Below, one piece after another: positions 1 to 5,567 of a DNA stretch of 6,754 nt. The stretch spans positions 1-6,754 of the forward strand of contig JAOPUY010000254.1 of NCBI GenBank assembly GCA_025963265.1, given 5' to 3'. The notes beneath the pieces are model-generated. The model had not been told where the DNA came from and ran no database searches. It saw only the letters and a list, made by a program, of their open reading frames with translations. The stretch's first letter is position 1, and each line of letters begins with the position of its first letter. The position numbers were made by a program, and so were the translations under genes. The DNA is from Frankiales bacterium. GTDB lineage: Bacteria > Actinomycetota > Actinomycetes > Mycobacteriales > Jatrophihabitantaceae.

Positions 1-1
1 G

Positions 2-331
2 GAGTGGACGCCTGCGCTGGCCAACCTCGGCGGCGACGCGCTGCGCCCGGCCGCCGTGGGTGCCTATCCGGCGGGTGCATCGGCCTACGGCGTGGAGCAG
101 ATGATCGGCGACGTCTGGGAGTGGACGTCCTCGGACTTCCAGCCGTGGCCGGGGTTCAGCCCGATGTTGTACGACACCTACAGCGCGCCGTTCTTCGGCG
201 GCGACTTCCGGGTCCTCCGCGGCGGCTCGTGGGCGAGCGCCGCTAGCGCCGTCCGGCCGTCTTTTCGCAACTGGGACTTGCCCATTCGCCGGCAGATCTT
301 CGCCGGCCTGCGGTTAGCGTGGGACGCCTGA
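2..331 (+). CDS. egtB: EgtB, hercynyl/gamma-glutamyl-cysteine sulfoxide synthase, C-terminal part (5' end outside window)
   Basis: Only the last 109 residues are present; the reading frame is open from the window edge to the TGA at 329-331. The protein is the non-haem iron enzyme that joins gamma-glutamylcysteine to hercynine with O2, forming the C-S bond of ergothioneine in the cytoplasm. The visible part is the end of the formylglycine-generating-enzyme-like (FGE-sulfatase) domain: a [17 protein letters not shown] stretch, then [15 protein letters not shown], then the [24 protein letters not shown] terminus, which is strongly typical of actinobacterial EgtB. The NWD in that terminus corresponds, from memory of the mycobacterial enzyme, to substrate-binding residues. 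The iron-binding DinB-like N-terminal domain lies upstream of the window and cannot be checked. The gene overlaps egtC by one base (TGATG), so translational coupling is likely. A generic FGE-like protein is unlikely given the egtC neighbour. Confidence 0.93.
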   Translation, partial: EWTPALANLGGDALRPAAVGAYPAGASAYGVEQMIGDVWEWTSSDFQPWPGFSPMLYDTYSAPFFGGDFRVLRGGSWASAASAVRPSFRNWDLPIRRQIFAGLRLAWDA

Positions 332-1026
332 TGTGCCGCCATCTAGCGTGGCTGGGCGAGCCGCGCAGCCTCGCCTCGCTGATGCTGAGCCCGCCGCACG
401 CGCTGCTCACCCAGTCCTACCGACCGCGTCGCCAGCAGCACGGGGTCGTCAACGCCGACGGCTGGGGCGTCGGCTTCTACCCGCCCGAGCACCCGGCGCC
501 GGTCCGCTGGCGCTCAGCCCGCCCACTGTGGAACGACCAGTCCTTCGCCTCGCTCGCCCCGGTCCTCACTTCGCGCTGCGCGATCGGCGCGGTGCGGTCG
601 GCGACGGTCGGCATGCCGATCGAGGAGACCGCCGTGGCCCCGTTCACCGACGGGCACTGGCTGCTCTCCCACAACGGCCGAATCGATCGCGCGGCGCTGC
701 CGCCCGACCTCGCCGCCGAGTCGACCTGCGACTCGGCCCTGCTGGCCGCGCACGTGTTCGCCACCGGTCCCGACCGGATCGGCGAGACCGTGGCGGCCCT
801 GGCCCGCCTCGACCCGCAGGCCCGGCTGAATCTGCTGGCGACCGACGGCCGCCGCATCCTCGCCACCACGTGGGGCGACACGCTGTTTTACCTCGTCGAG
901 GGCGATGGGATAGTCGTGGCCAGCGAGCCCTACGACGACGACCCGCGGTGGGTCGAGGTGCCGGACCGACGGATCCTCACCGTGACGCTGCAGGGCGTCA
1001 AGTCCACCGCGCTGACGCCCCGCTAG
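331..1026 (+). CDS. egtC: EgtC, gamma-glutamyl-hercynylcysteine sulfoxide amidohydrolase (class II glutamine amidotransferase)
   Basis: A protein of 231 residues that removes the gamma-glutamyl group from the EgtB product, giving hercynylcysteine sulfoxide. It is an N-terminal-nucleophile hydrolase of the class II glutamine amidotransferase fold. A GTG at 319 would give a longer form, but the ATG at 331 is chosen because it puts Cys2 (MCRH) directly after the initiator Met, as the family needs for its catalytic cysteine. Other family signatures are NADGWGVGF at about residues 41-49, the conserved Arg in AVRSAT near residue 89, HNG at 114-116 and VASEP in the last fifth. The length fits mycobacterial EgtC (about 225-230 residues). 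The gene is coupled to egtB by a one-base overlap and has little Shine-Dalgarno of its own. No egtD or egtE follows: the next gene is convergent and ends nine bases away. A YafJ-type amidotransferase of another pathway is the alternative, made unlikely by egtB. Confidence 0.93.
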   Translation: MCRHLAWLGEPRSLASLMLSPPHALLTQSYRPRRQQHGVVNADGWGVGFYPPEHPAPVRWRSARPLWNDQSFASLAPVLTSRCAIGAVRSATVGMPIEETAVAPFTDGHWLLSHNGRIDRAALPPDLAAESTCDSALLAAHVFATGPDRIGETVAALARLDPQARLNLLATDGRRILATTWGDTLFYLVEGDGIVVASEPYDDDPRWVEVPDRRILTVTLQGVKSTALTPR

Positions 1027-1035
1027 CCGGCTCGC

Positions 1036-1938
1036 CTACGCCGTGGCCGCCGAGGCCCGCGCGCTGGCGACCTGCTCGCGCACCTGGGGGATGATCTGCT
1101 CGGCGAAGATCCGCAAGTGCTCGACCGGCTGCTCGCGATCGGCCACGACGAAGGTGTCGAAGTCGAATTCCAGCGCCAGCTGAGTCAGCTCGTCGATCCA
1201 CTGGCTAGCCGGGCCGGTCAAGAAGCCCTCCGACTTCGGCTGTAGCTTGTGGCCGAAGAACGCGTTGTACAGGCGCTTGATGTCGCCCGGCTCCCGCCCG
1301 GCCGCCTGCAGTTCCGCGTTGAGATGCTCCGAGTCAGCACGCACCGATTCGAGGTCGAGCCGGTTGCCGTTCGGAATCCAGCCGTCGGCCACCTTCGCCG
1401 TCAGCCGGCGCATCAACGGGCCGCCGCTGCCGATCCACAGCTCGATCGGCCTGGCTGGCGCCAGCAGCGGGGCGGGGTGGTCGAGCTGGTAGTACTTGCC
1501 CTCATAGGTCACGTCGGACTGCCCCGACCACAGCAGCTGGATGACGTCGATGGCCTCGGTCAGCCGCTCCCGGGCCTCGCCCGGCTGCCAGCGGGGGCCG
1601 CCGAGCCCGGCGATCTGATCCCACAGGCCGCCGGTGCCGATCCCGAACTGCAGCCGGCCGGGGGCTAGCCGGTCCATGGACCAGGCCGTCTTCGCCAGCA
1701 CCGCCGGCGGCCGCAGCGCCAGGTTGGCCACGTTCGTCAGCACGCGGACCGACGAGGTGCGGCCGATGATCGCCGCCAACAACGCGATCTCATCGAGGTA
1801 GTCGGGATTGTAGGGGTGATCGGGAACGGCGATCAGGTCGTAGCCGAGCTCCTCGGCCTGCGCCGCGTGATCGAGCAGGTCGCGGCCCGCCAGCGTGCGG
1901 GGAAACAGAAACGTGCCGAACTGCAGGGGGTGTGACAT
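1036..1938 (-). CDS. LLM-class (luciferase-like) flavin- or F420-dependent oxidoreductase, last gene of the four-gene unit
   Basis: A 300-residue protein of the bacterial luciferase-like TIM-barrel superfamily. Visible marks are the first strand FGTFLF, the AEELGYDLIAVPDHPYNPDY stretch (about residues 28-47), a barrel core with RVLTNVANLALRPPAVLAKTAWSMDRLAPGRLQFGIGTGG, and ELWIGSGGPLMRRLTAKVADGW, the usual cofactor-phosphate and C-terminal barrel region. The PDH motif and GxGTGG loop resemble actinobacterial members annotated as F420-dependent or methylene-tetrahydromethanopterin-reductase-like, but the cofactor cannot be decided from sequence alone. The frame extends to a TTG at 1959 that overlaps the upstream stop, and an ATG at 1950 exists. 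I prefer the ATG at 1938 because GGAG lies six bases upstream and the protein then begins just before the first barrel strand. The gap to the upstream gene is then 17 bases. Substrate unknown; context suggests oxidation of an imported compound. Confidence 0.88.
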   Translation of the reverse strand: MSHPLQFGTFLFPRTLAGRDLLDHAAQAEELGYDLIAVPDHPYNPDYLDEIALLAAIIGRTSSVRVLTNVANLALRPPAVLAKTAWSMDRLAPGRLQFGIGTGGLWDQIAGLGGPRWQPGEARERLTEAIDVIQLLWSGQSDVTYEGKYYQLDHPAPLLAPARPIELWIGSGGPLMRRLTAKVADGWIPNGNRLDLESVRADSEHLNAELQAAGREPGDIKRLYNAFFGHKLQPKSEGFLTGPASQWIDELTQLALEFDFDTFVVADREQPVEHLRIFAEQIIPQVREQVASARASAATA

Positions 1939-1944
1939 AGCGGG

Positions 1945-1948
1945 CTCC
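1945..1948 (-). promoter_or_regulatory. Ribosome binding site deciding the start of the last LLM gene
   Basis: On the minus strand this reads GGAG, with a six-base spacer to the ATG at 1938. The alternative TTG (1959) and ATG (1950) starts have no comparable site at a proper distance, so this site supports the 300-residue form. Confidence 0.6.
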
Positions 1949-1955
1949 ATCGGAA

Positions 1956-3008
1956 TCAAGCGGCCGGGACGGCGTCAGCCGTCTCGCTGAGGACGTGCGG
2001 GACGACTTCGGACGCGATCAGGCACATCGCGTCGGCGGTGGCCTCCGGTCCGAGGCCGTTGTCGATCTGCAACAGGTGTAGGTCGTGGCCGAGATCGCGA
2101 TGCGTCGCGATCAGGCGTTCGGCGACGTAATCGGGAGTGCCGATCAGGATTTGCCCGTTCGGGCCGGCTAAATCCTCGAAGCTCTGGCTCGCGACGCGTT
2201 GCATTCGCGGGTCGCGCTGGGCGGTGGCGCGCACCATCGCCTCCCAGTAGTCGCGGTACTCGCGGCGGGCCCGGACATCGTCATGCGACACCACCACGGT
2301 CGAGAGCGAGGCCAGCCGGGCGCGGGCTGGATCATGTCCGGCCGCGGCGAAGGCCTGCCGGTAGTGCGCGGCGAAATCGGCGTAGGTGCCGAGCTTGAAC
2401 CCCGCGACCAGCAGCGGGATGCCGTGGGTGGCGGCCAGTTCGATGGAGTCGAGGCTGCGGGTGGCGCCCAGCCAGACCGGCAGGTTGGCCTGGGCCGGCC
2501 GGGGCGTGACGTGGGCGTCGAGCAAGTCGGGCCGGAACTGGCCGGACCAGGACGGGACGTGCCCGGCGTCGAAGATCTCCAGCAGCAGGCCCAGATTCTC
2601 GGCCAGCCGGGCCACCCGATCGGGATCGTTCTCCCCGACCAGCAACCGGGAGGCGTTGGCGAAGTTCCCCTTGCCGGCGACAATCTCGACTCGGCCGTTG
2701 GAGATCACGTCCAGCGTCGCGTAGTCCTCGGCGACGCGGACCGGGTCGAGCAGCGGGAGCAGCGTCACTCCGGTCATCAGCCGCAGGTTCTGGGTGCGCG
2801 CGGCGATCGCCGCCAGGATCACCGGCGGTGAGCTGGTGACGAACTTGGTGTCGCCGTGGTGCTCGCCGACTGAGAACATCGAGAACCCGAGCTCCTCGGC
2901 CAGCACGCCTTGCTCCACGATGGAGCGCAGCCGCTCGTGCTCGGTCGGCGTGACGCCAGTTGAACGGTCAGCGGCCACGCCGCCGAGAGTGTTTATGCCT
3001 AACTGCAC
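1956..3008 (-). CDS. LLM-class flavin-dependent monooxygenase (alkanal monooxygenase alpha-like)
   Basis: A 350-residue luciferase-like TIM-barrel protein, third in the minus-strand unit. Features: first strand LGINTLG at residues 3-9, LAEELGFSMFSVGEHHG ending at about residue 52, whose GEHH motif is typical of the luciferase-alpha/beta branch, then LRLMTGVTLLPLLDPVRVAEDYATLDVISNGRVEIVAGKGNF, and LPVWLGATRSLDSIELAATHGIPLLVAG in the C-terminal half. Proteins of this branch usually use FMNH2 supplied by a partner reductase to insert oxygen into the substrate; no reductase lies in the window. The start is a GTG at 3008 with GGAG eight bases upstream, 18 bases after the cupin stop. Codons 3 and 5 are TTA and ATA, both rare in this G+C-rich setting. 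It is clearly a different subfamily from the LLM protein encoded next to it (350 versus 300 residues, GEHH versus PDHP), so the pair is not a recent duplication. Substrate unknown. Confidence 0.9.
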   Translation of the reverse strand: MQLGINTLGGVAADRSTGVTPTEHERLRSIVEQGVLAEELGFSMFSVGEHHGDTKFVTSSPPVILAAIAARTQNLRLMTGVTLLPLLDPVRVAEDYATLDVISNGRVEIVAGKGNFANASRLLVGENDPDRVARLAENLGLLLEIFDAGHVPSWSGQFRPDLLDAHVTPRPAQANLPVWLGATRSLDSIELAATHGIPLLVAGFKLGTYADFAAHYRQAFAAAGHDPARARLASLSTVVVSHDDVRARREYRDYWEAMVRATAQRDPRMQRVASQSFEDLAGPNGQILIGTPDYVAERLIATHRDLGHDLHLLQIDNGLGPEATADAMCLIASEVVPHVLSETADAVPAA

Positions 3009-3016
3009 GAGACAAT

Positions 3017-3020
3017 CTCC
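3017..3020 (-). promoter_or_regulatory. Ribosome binding site for the GTG-started LLM gene
   Basis: GGAG on the minus strand, eight bases before the GTG at 3008. There is no in-frame ATG near this point, so the site supports the unusual GTG start, which begins directly at the first barrel strand. Confidence 0.6.
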
Positions 3021-3026
3021 AAGACT

Positions 3027-3515
3027 TCAGTAGGTGTGCCAGCCGGCGGGGCGGCCTTTCACCGGCCCCGTGGCGACGGGGCCGATCCAGCGGAGGTCGG
3101 GCAAGTTGACGACCAGCGCCTCTTGCGTGGTGCGGGCGATGACGACCACCGCCTGCTCGTCCGGGTCGGGGTTCTCCTCCCGATGGGGAACCCACGGCGG
3201 CACGAACACGTAGTCGCCCGGGCTCGTGCGCAACCGCGTCTCGACCGGCTCCTCGCCGGTCTCGTCGAGGAACACGAATTCGGGATGACCGCTGAGGACG
3301 TAGATGCCGGTCTCGGAGATCCCGTGGTGGTGATTGTCGGACATCGTCGCCGGAGCGACGTGGGTCTGGCCCATCCACAATCCACTCGAGCCCACGGTGC
3401 GTCCGGAGATCGCCTCGACGCGCCGCATGCCGCCGGTCTGCGCGGTCTGGCTGGACAGATCGGCCGGAGCCAGCTGATACAGCCGCCGATGGAAGCCGTC
3501 CTCCGGCATCGTCAT
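3027..3515 (-). CDS. Cupin-domain protein, probable metal-binding single-domain cupin
   Basis: A 162-residue single-domain cupin. Cupin motif 1 is seen as HHHGISE at residues 62-68 (candidate metal ligands H62, H64, E68) followed by G70 and G76, and motif 2 as PGDYVFVPPWVPHREEN at 99-115, giving the fourth ligand H111. All four ligands are present, so metal binding and possibly catalysis are plausible. The N-terminal 50 residues are less characteristic. Small cupins can be dioxygenases, isomerases, or sensors and sugar/acid-binding proteins, and nothing here decides between these. The ATG at 3515 overlaps the stop of the upstream regulator gene by four bases (ATGA), indicating translational coupling; a second in-frame ATG two codons later is possible. 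It sits between a regulator and two flavin or F420 oxidoreductases, so I infer a role in the same catabolic route, for example acting on an oxidised intermediate. Confidence 0.88.
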   Translation of the reverse strand: MTMPEDGFHRRLYQLAPADLSSQTAQTGGMRRVEAISGRTVGSSGLWMGQTHVAPATMSDNHHHGISETGIYVLSGHPEFVFLDETGEEPVETRLRTSPGDYVFVPPWVPHREENPDPDEQAVVVIARTTQEALVVNLPDLRWIGPVATGPVKGRPAGWHTY

Positions 3516-4177
3516 GAGCCCACCCGGGCGGCCAGCCGCTTGCGGTAGGAAGCCGAGGCCACGATCTCACCGCACCCCTTCATGGCACACCAACGGCGCT
3601 GGCCGGTCGGCGATCGGTCGTAGAACAACGTCTGGCATTCGGGTCGCGCGCACTCGCGCAGCCGGTCGAAATCTGAGTCGGCGAAGACGTGAATGGCGTC
3701 GCGCGCGATGACGGACAACGAGCCGGCCACGTCGATCTCCTCGACCACGGTGCGCTGGCGCCCGCTAGGCCGGAGCAGGAACACCGGCGTGTGCCGTTGG
3801 GCGAACACATTGACCGCTCGGACGTCGGCTGGCAGCACCGGCTGGCCGCCGATCAGCATCCGGGCCAGCCGGTCGATCGCCGCGCGCAGTGATTTCGCCG
3901 CGTCGAGGTCCTCCTGGGTCAATCCGCCCGCGGGGACCGGTAAGCCGTAGGAGTCGAGCCACTCGCCCAGCCGCGCGGGCGTGGCGAGGGACTCGTGAGC
4001 CTCGCCGACCGACGTGTCGACCGTGGCCAAGAAATCCAGGCACAGCGAGCCGGCGCCGGCGGACGTGCGGGCCGCGCCGCCGTCGGCCCGCTCGGTCTTG
4101 GCCATCCGGCGCAAGGTCGCAGGCTTGGCCGCGCTCGTCGCGTCGGCCTTCATCGAGCGACTCGTCCCGGCTGCCAT
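3512..4177 (-). CDS. ABATE / CGNR zinc-finger-type putative transcriptional regulator, first gene of the minus-strand unit
   Basis: A 221-residue protein matching the ABATE-domain plus CGNR-zinc-finger layout of stress-related putative regulators common in actinobacteria. The ABATE start is seen as LCLDFLATVDTS from about residue 45, with an RLGEWLDSYGL segment next. The C-terminal finger has four cysteines at about 176, 181, 197 and 202 (C-x4-C-x15-C-x4-C) around LFYDRSPTGQRRWC, ending SYRKRLA. The signature CGNR is CGEI here. The frame also has an ATG at 4228 with no ribosome site. I chose the ATG at 4177 because GAGGGG lies seven bases upstream; ATGs at 4153 and 4105 remain possible since the first 40 residues are low-complexity and poorly conserved. 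The protein probably binds DNA and controls its own unit and the divergent transporter, but this is inferred from position and family only. Confidence 0.83.
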   Translation of the reverse strand: MAAGTSRSMKADATSAAKPATLRRMAKTERADGGAARTSAGAGSLCLDFLATVDTSVGEAHESLATPARLGEWLDSYGLPVPAGGLTQEDLDAAKSLRAAIDRLARMLIGGQPVLPADVRAVNVFAQRHTPVFLLRPSGRQRTVVEEIDVAGSLSVIARDAIHVFADSDFDRLRECARPECQTLFYDRSPTGQRRWCAMKGCGEIVASASYRKRLAARVGS

Positions 4178-4184
4178 CGCAGCA

Positions 4185-4190
4185 CCCCTC
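4185..4190 (-). promoter_or_regulatory. Ribosome binding site favouring the internal ATG of the regulator
   Basis: GAGGGG on the minus strand, seven bases before the ATG at 4177. The longer candidate start at 4228 is preceded by no purine-rich site, so this is the main reason for the shorter protein. Confidence 0.5.
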
Positions 4191-4206
4191 TTCCGCCTGA
4201 GCTCCC

Positions 4207-4231
4207 TGACGTCATGACTTACACCCATGAC
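4207..4231. promoter_or_regulatory. Palindrome and direct-repeat cluster, possible operator
   Basis: TGACGTCA (4207-4214) is a perfect palindrome and overlaps a second one, GTCATGAC (4211-4218). CATGAC recurs at 4226-4231, 13 bases after its first copy at 4213-4218. The cluster lies between the likely leftward transcription start and the regulator's start codon, a position suited to autoregulation. Which protein binds it, if any, is unknown; short palindromes of this size can arise by chance. Confidence 0.3.
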
Positions 4232-4329
4232 GATCTAATCACACTGACTTGCCGATCCCGGGCCCAGTTTCTGTGAATGGCCTTTTGTTGGCAACGAATT
4301 AGAGCTTACCTGTGACCTCTAGATCTTTG

Positions 4330-4359
4330 TCTATAGGACCGCTTGGATTAGTTCGTCAG
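4330..4359 (-). promoter_or_regulatory. Candidate promoter for the regulator-cupin-LLM unit
   Basis: Minus-strand CTGACG (4354-4359) resembles a -35 box and TATAGA (4330-4335) a -10 box, separated by 18 bases; each matches four of six consensus positions. Transcription would begin near 4323, giving a leader of roughly 145 bases before the ATG at 4177. Actinobacterial promoters are variable, so this is only a candidate. The -35 box overlaps the left arm of the potential leader fold of the rightward gene. Confidence 0.3.
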
Positions 4360-4401
4360 GAGGTGATAGCTTCACGCTGCGCCAAAGAAGGCGCCTCTGA
4401 C
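4355..4401 (+). promoter_or_regulatory. Potential three-stem structured leader upstream of the substrate-binding-protein gene
   Basis: The outer stem pairs GTCAGGAGG (4355-4363, one bulged G) with CCTCTGAC (4394-4401). Inside are two hairpins: GTGA (4363-4366) with TCAC (4372-4375), and GCGCC (4379-4383) with GGCGC (4390-4394) around an AAAGAA loop; bases at the junctions are shared, so not all pairs form at once. The left arm contains AGGAGGTGAT (4358-4367), complementary to the 16S rRNA 3' tail over ten bases, but no ATG, GTG or TTG follows at a usual spacing. The real ribosome site (4406-4410) lies just after the outer stem. It matches no riboswitch class that I recognise. Confidence 0.35.
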
Positions 4402-4405
4402 AAAC

Positions 4406-4410
4406 GGGAG
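4406..4410 (+). promoter_or_regulatory. Ribosome binding site for the substrate-binding-protein gene
   Basis: GGGAG with a five-base spacer to the ATG at 4416. It supports that ATG rather than the overlapping TTG at 4413, which would be only two bases away. Confidence 0.65.
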
Positions 4411-4415
4411 CTTTG

Positions 4416-5546
4416 ATGTACCAGTTCGGTGTAATACGTGGCGGTCTCGCGGTCCGCGCGGCGAGCGCGGCCGTCGCAGCGACGCTCGTGCTGGGACTGG
4501 CGGCGTGCAGCAGTTCCAGTTCGGACACGTCGGCGGGCGCGGCCACTTCGGCCAGCGGCAGCAACGGCGCCGTGGACACCTCGCACGTGACTTTGAAGGT
4601 GGCGACCTACCCGGCCGCCGTCGGCAGCGACGAGACCCTGCTCAAGGCGGCCGGCCTATTGGACACGCCCTACAAAGTCAGCTTCCAGACCTATCCCGAC
4701 GGCGGCACCCAGACCGGCGCGGTGAACCAGGGCTCGGCCGACCTCGCGCGCGGCAGCAGCGTCGCCGGCGCCCTGCTGGCCGGCGGCGGCACGAAGGAGA
4801 ACTTCCTCTCGATCGCGACCCTCAAGATCCCGACCACCTTGCAGTGGACCGTCGCGAACAAGAGCATCACCTCGCTGGCCCAACTCAAGGGCAAGAAGGT
4901 CGCCTACACCGCCAACACCACCGCTGAATACTTCCTGCTTAAGCAGTTGGCCAGCGTGGGGCTGACGTTGAAGGACATCACGCCGGTCCCGTTGGCTCCG
5001 GCCAACGGCCTGGCCGCGCTCATCGGCGGCAGCGTGGTCGCCTTCGCCGGGTTCGGCGGCACCGTGCAGACGGCCGTGGCCAAGGGCTTCCCGATCCTGG
5101 CCGACGGCGGGCCGATCCTCAAGGGCAGCCTGGGCGGCCTCGCCGGCGCCTACAACGCCTACGCCCCCGATCTCACCGATCCGGCCAAGGCGGCCGCGAT
5201 CGCCGACTACGTCTCGCGCATCGACGCTGCCATGGCCTGGACGCGGGCCAACCCCGCGGCCTGGGACCAGACGGTGGCCACCGCCACGAATCAGCCGCTG
5301 GCCGTCGTGACGGCTAACTTCAAGCTCGGCGAGAACGACACGAACTCCCAGGTGCTGCCCATCCAGCAGACCGCCATCGCCGATCAGCAGACGATCGCCG
5401 ACACCTTCCTGGCCGCGGGCGTGCTGACCAAGAAGGTGGACGTGGCCTCAACCTTCAGCGACGCGCTGAGTGCCCAGATCGCCGCTGACACCGCCAAGTA
5501 CCAGGCTCAGTACGCCGCGAACTTCGCGGTCACGAAGGTCTCCTGA
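4416..5546 (+). CDS. ABC transporter substrate-binding lipoprotein, SsuA/NMT1-like (sulfonate/nitrate/taurine type)
   Basis: A 376-residue exported binding protein. The N-terminus has R8 and R14, a hydrophobic stretch AASAAVAATLVLGLA and a lipobox LAAC with Cys31 as the lipidation site, followed by a Ser-rich linker (SSSSSDTSAG), so the mature protein is anchored to the outer face of the cytoplasmic membrane. The body has the NMT1/THI5-like periplasmic-binding fold: VTLKVATYPAAVG, a GAVNQGSADLARGSS segment, SLAQLKGKKVAYTANTTAEYFLLKQLASVGL, and LAALIGGSVVAFAGFGG; the LKGKKVA and GL(T/K)LKDI-type features are typical of SsuA/TauA relatives. The ATG at 4416 is chosen over TTG 4413 by its ribosome site. 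It is first in a transporter unit with the permease 21 bases downstream. It should capture the substrate; aliphatic sulfonate or a related organosulfur compound is the leading guess, but nitrate, pyrimidine precursors or other small anions are also bound by this family. Confidence 0.88.
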   Translation: MYQFGVIRGGLAVRAASAAVAATLVLGLAACSSSSSDTSAGAATSASGSNGAVDTSHVTLKVATYPAAVGSDETLLKAAGLLDTPYKVSFQTYPDGGTQTGAVNQGSADLARGSSVAGALLAGGGTKENFLSIATLKIPTTLQWTVANKSITSLAQLKGKKVAYTANTTAEYFLLKQLASVGLTLKDITPVPLAPANGLAALIGGSVVAFAGFGGTVQTAVAKGFPILADGGPILKGSLGGLAGAYNAYAPDLTDPAKAAAIADYVSRIDAAMAWTRANPAAWDQTVATATNQPLAVVTANFKLGENDTNSQVLPIQQTAIADQQTIADTFLAAGVLTKKVDVASTFSDALSAQIAADTAKYQAQYAANFAVTKVS

Positions 5547-5567
5547 CCCGATGGGCCTCGATCCGCG

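Larger units (their letters stand above)
4178..4415. promoter_or_regulatory. Divergent intergenic control region
   Basis: About 240 bases between the regulator (leftward) and the substrate-binding-protein gene (rightward), clearly richer in A and T than the flanking genes. No open frame in it has codon use like its neighbours. It contains a palindrome/direct-repeat cluster (4207-4231), an imperfect inverted repeat centred on 4291, a candidate leftward promoter (4330-4359) and a potential folded leader (4355-4401), each listed separately. For a rightward promoter I see only weak options: TTGGCA at 4288-4293 with a poor -10 (TGTGAC, 4311-4316, 17-base spacer), or TATAGG at 4332-4337 without a good -35. 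Both units must start from here. Confidence 0.7.

Noticed and set aside
319..330. GTG at 319 as an earlier egtC start
   Set aside because: It would bury the catalytic cysteine at residue 6; the family needs Cys directly after the initiator Met, given by the ATG at 331.
2199..2831. Long plus-strand open frame opposite the larger LLM gene
   Set aside because: It has low-complexity Gly/Arg-rich composition typical of a shadow frame in G+C-rich DNA, and the opposite strand encodes a clear LLM protein.
3036..3548. Plus-strand open frame opposite the cupin gene
   Set aside because: Shadow of the cupin gene; no domain, whereas the minus strand keeps all cupin metal ligands.
4355..4401. Intrinsic terminator or attenuator reading of the leader fold
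   Set aside because: No run of T follows the outer stem or the inner G+C hairpin, so a classical intrinsic terminator is not supported.
4312..4416. A 34-codon frame from GTG 4312 whose TGA overlaps the ATG of the substrate-binding-protein gene, a possible leader peptide
   Set aside because: No ribosome site precedes the GTG, the third-position G+C is about 44 percent against very high values in the neighbours, and it lacks the Arg/His-rich plus Cys pattern I associate with actinobacterial sulfur leader peptides.
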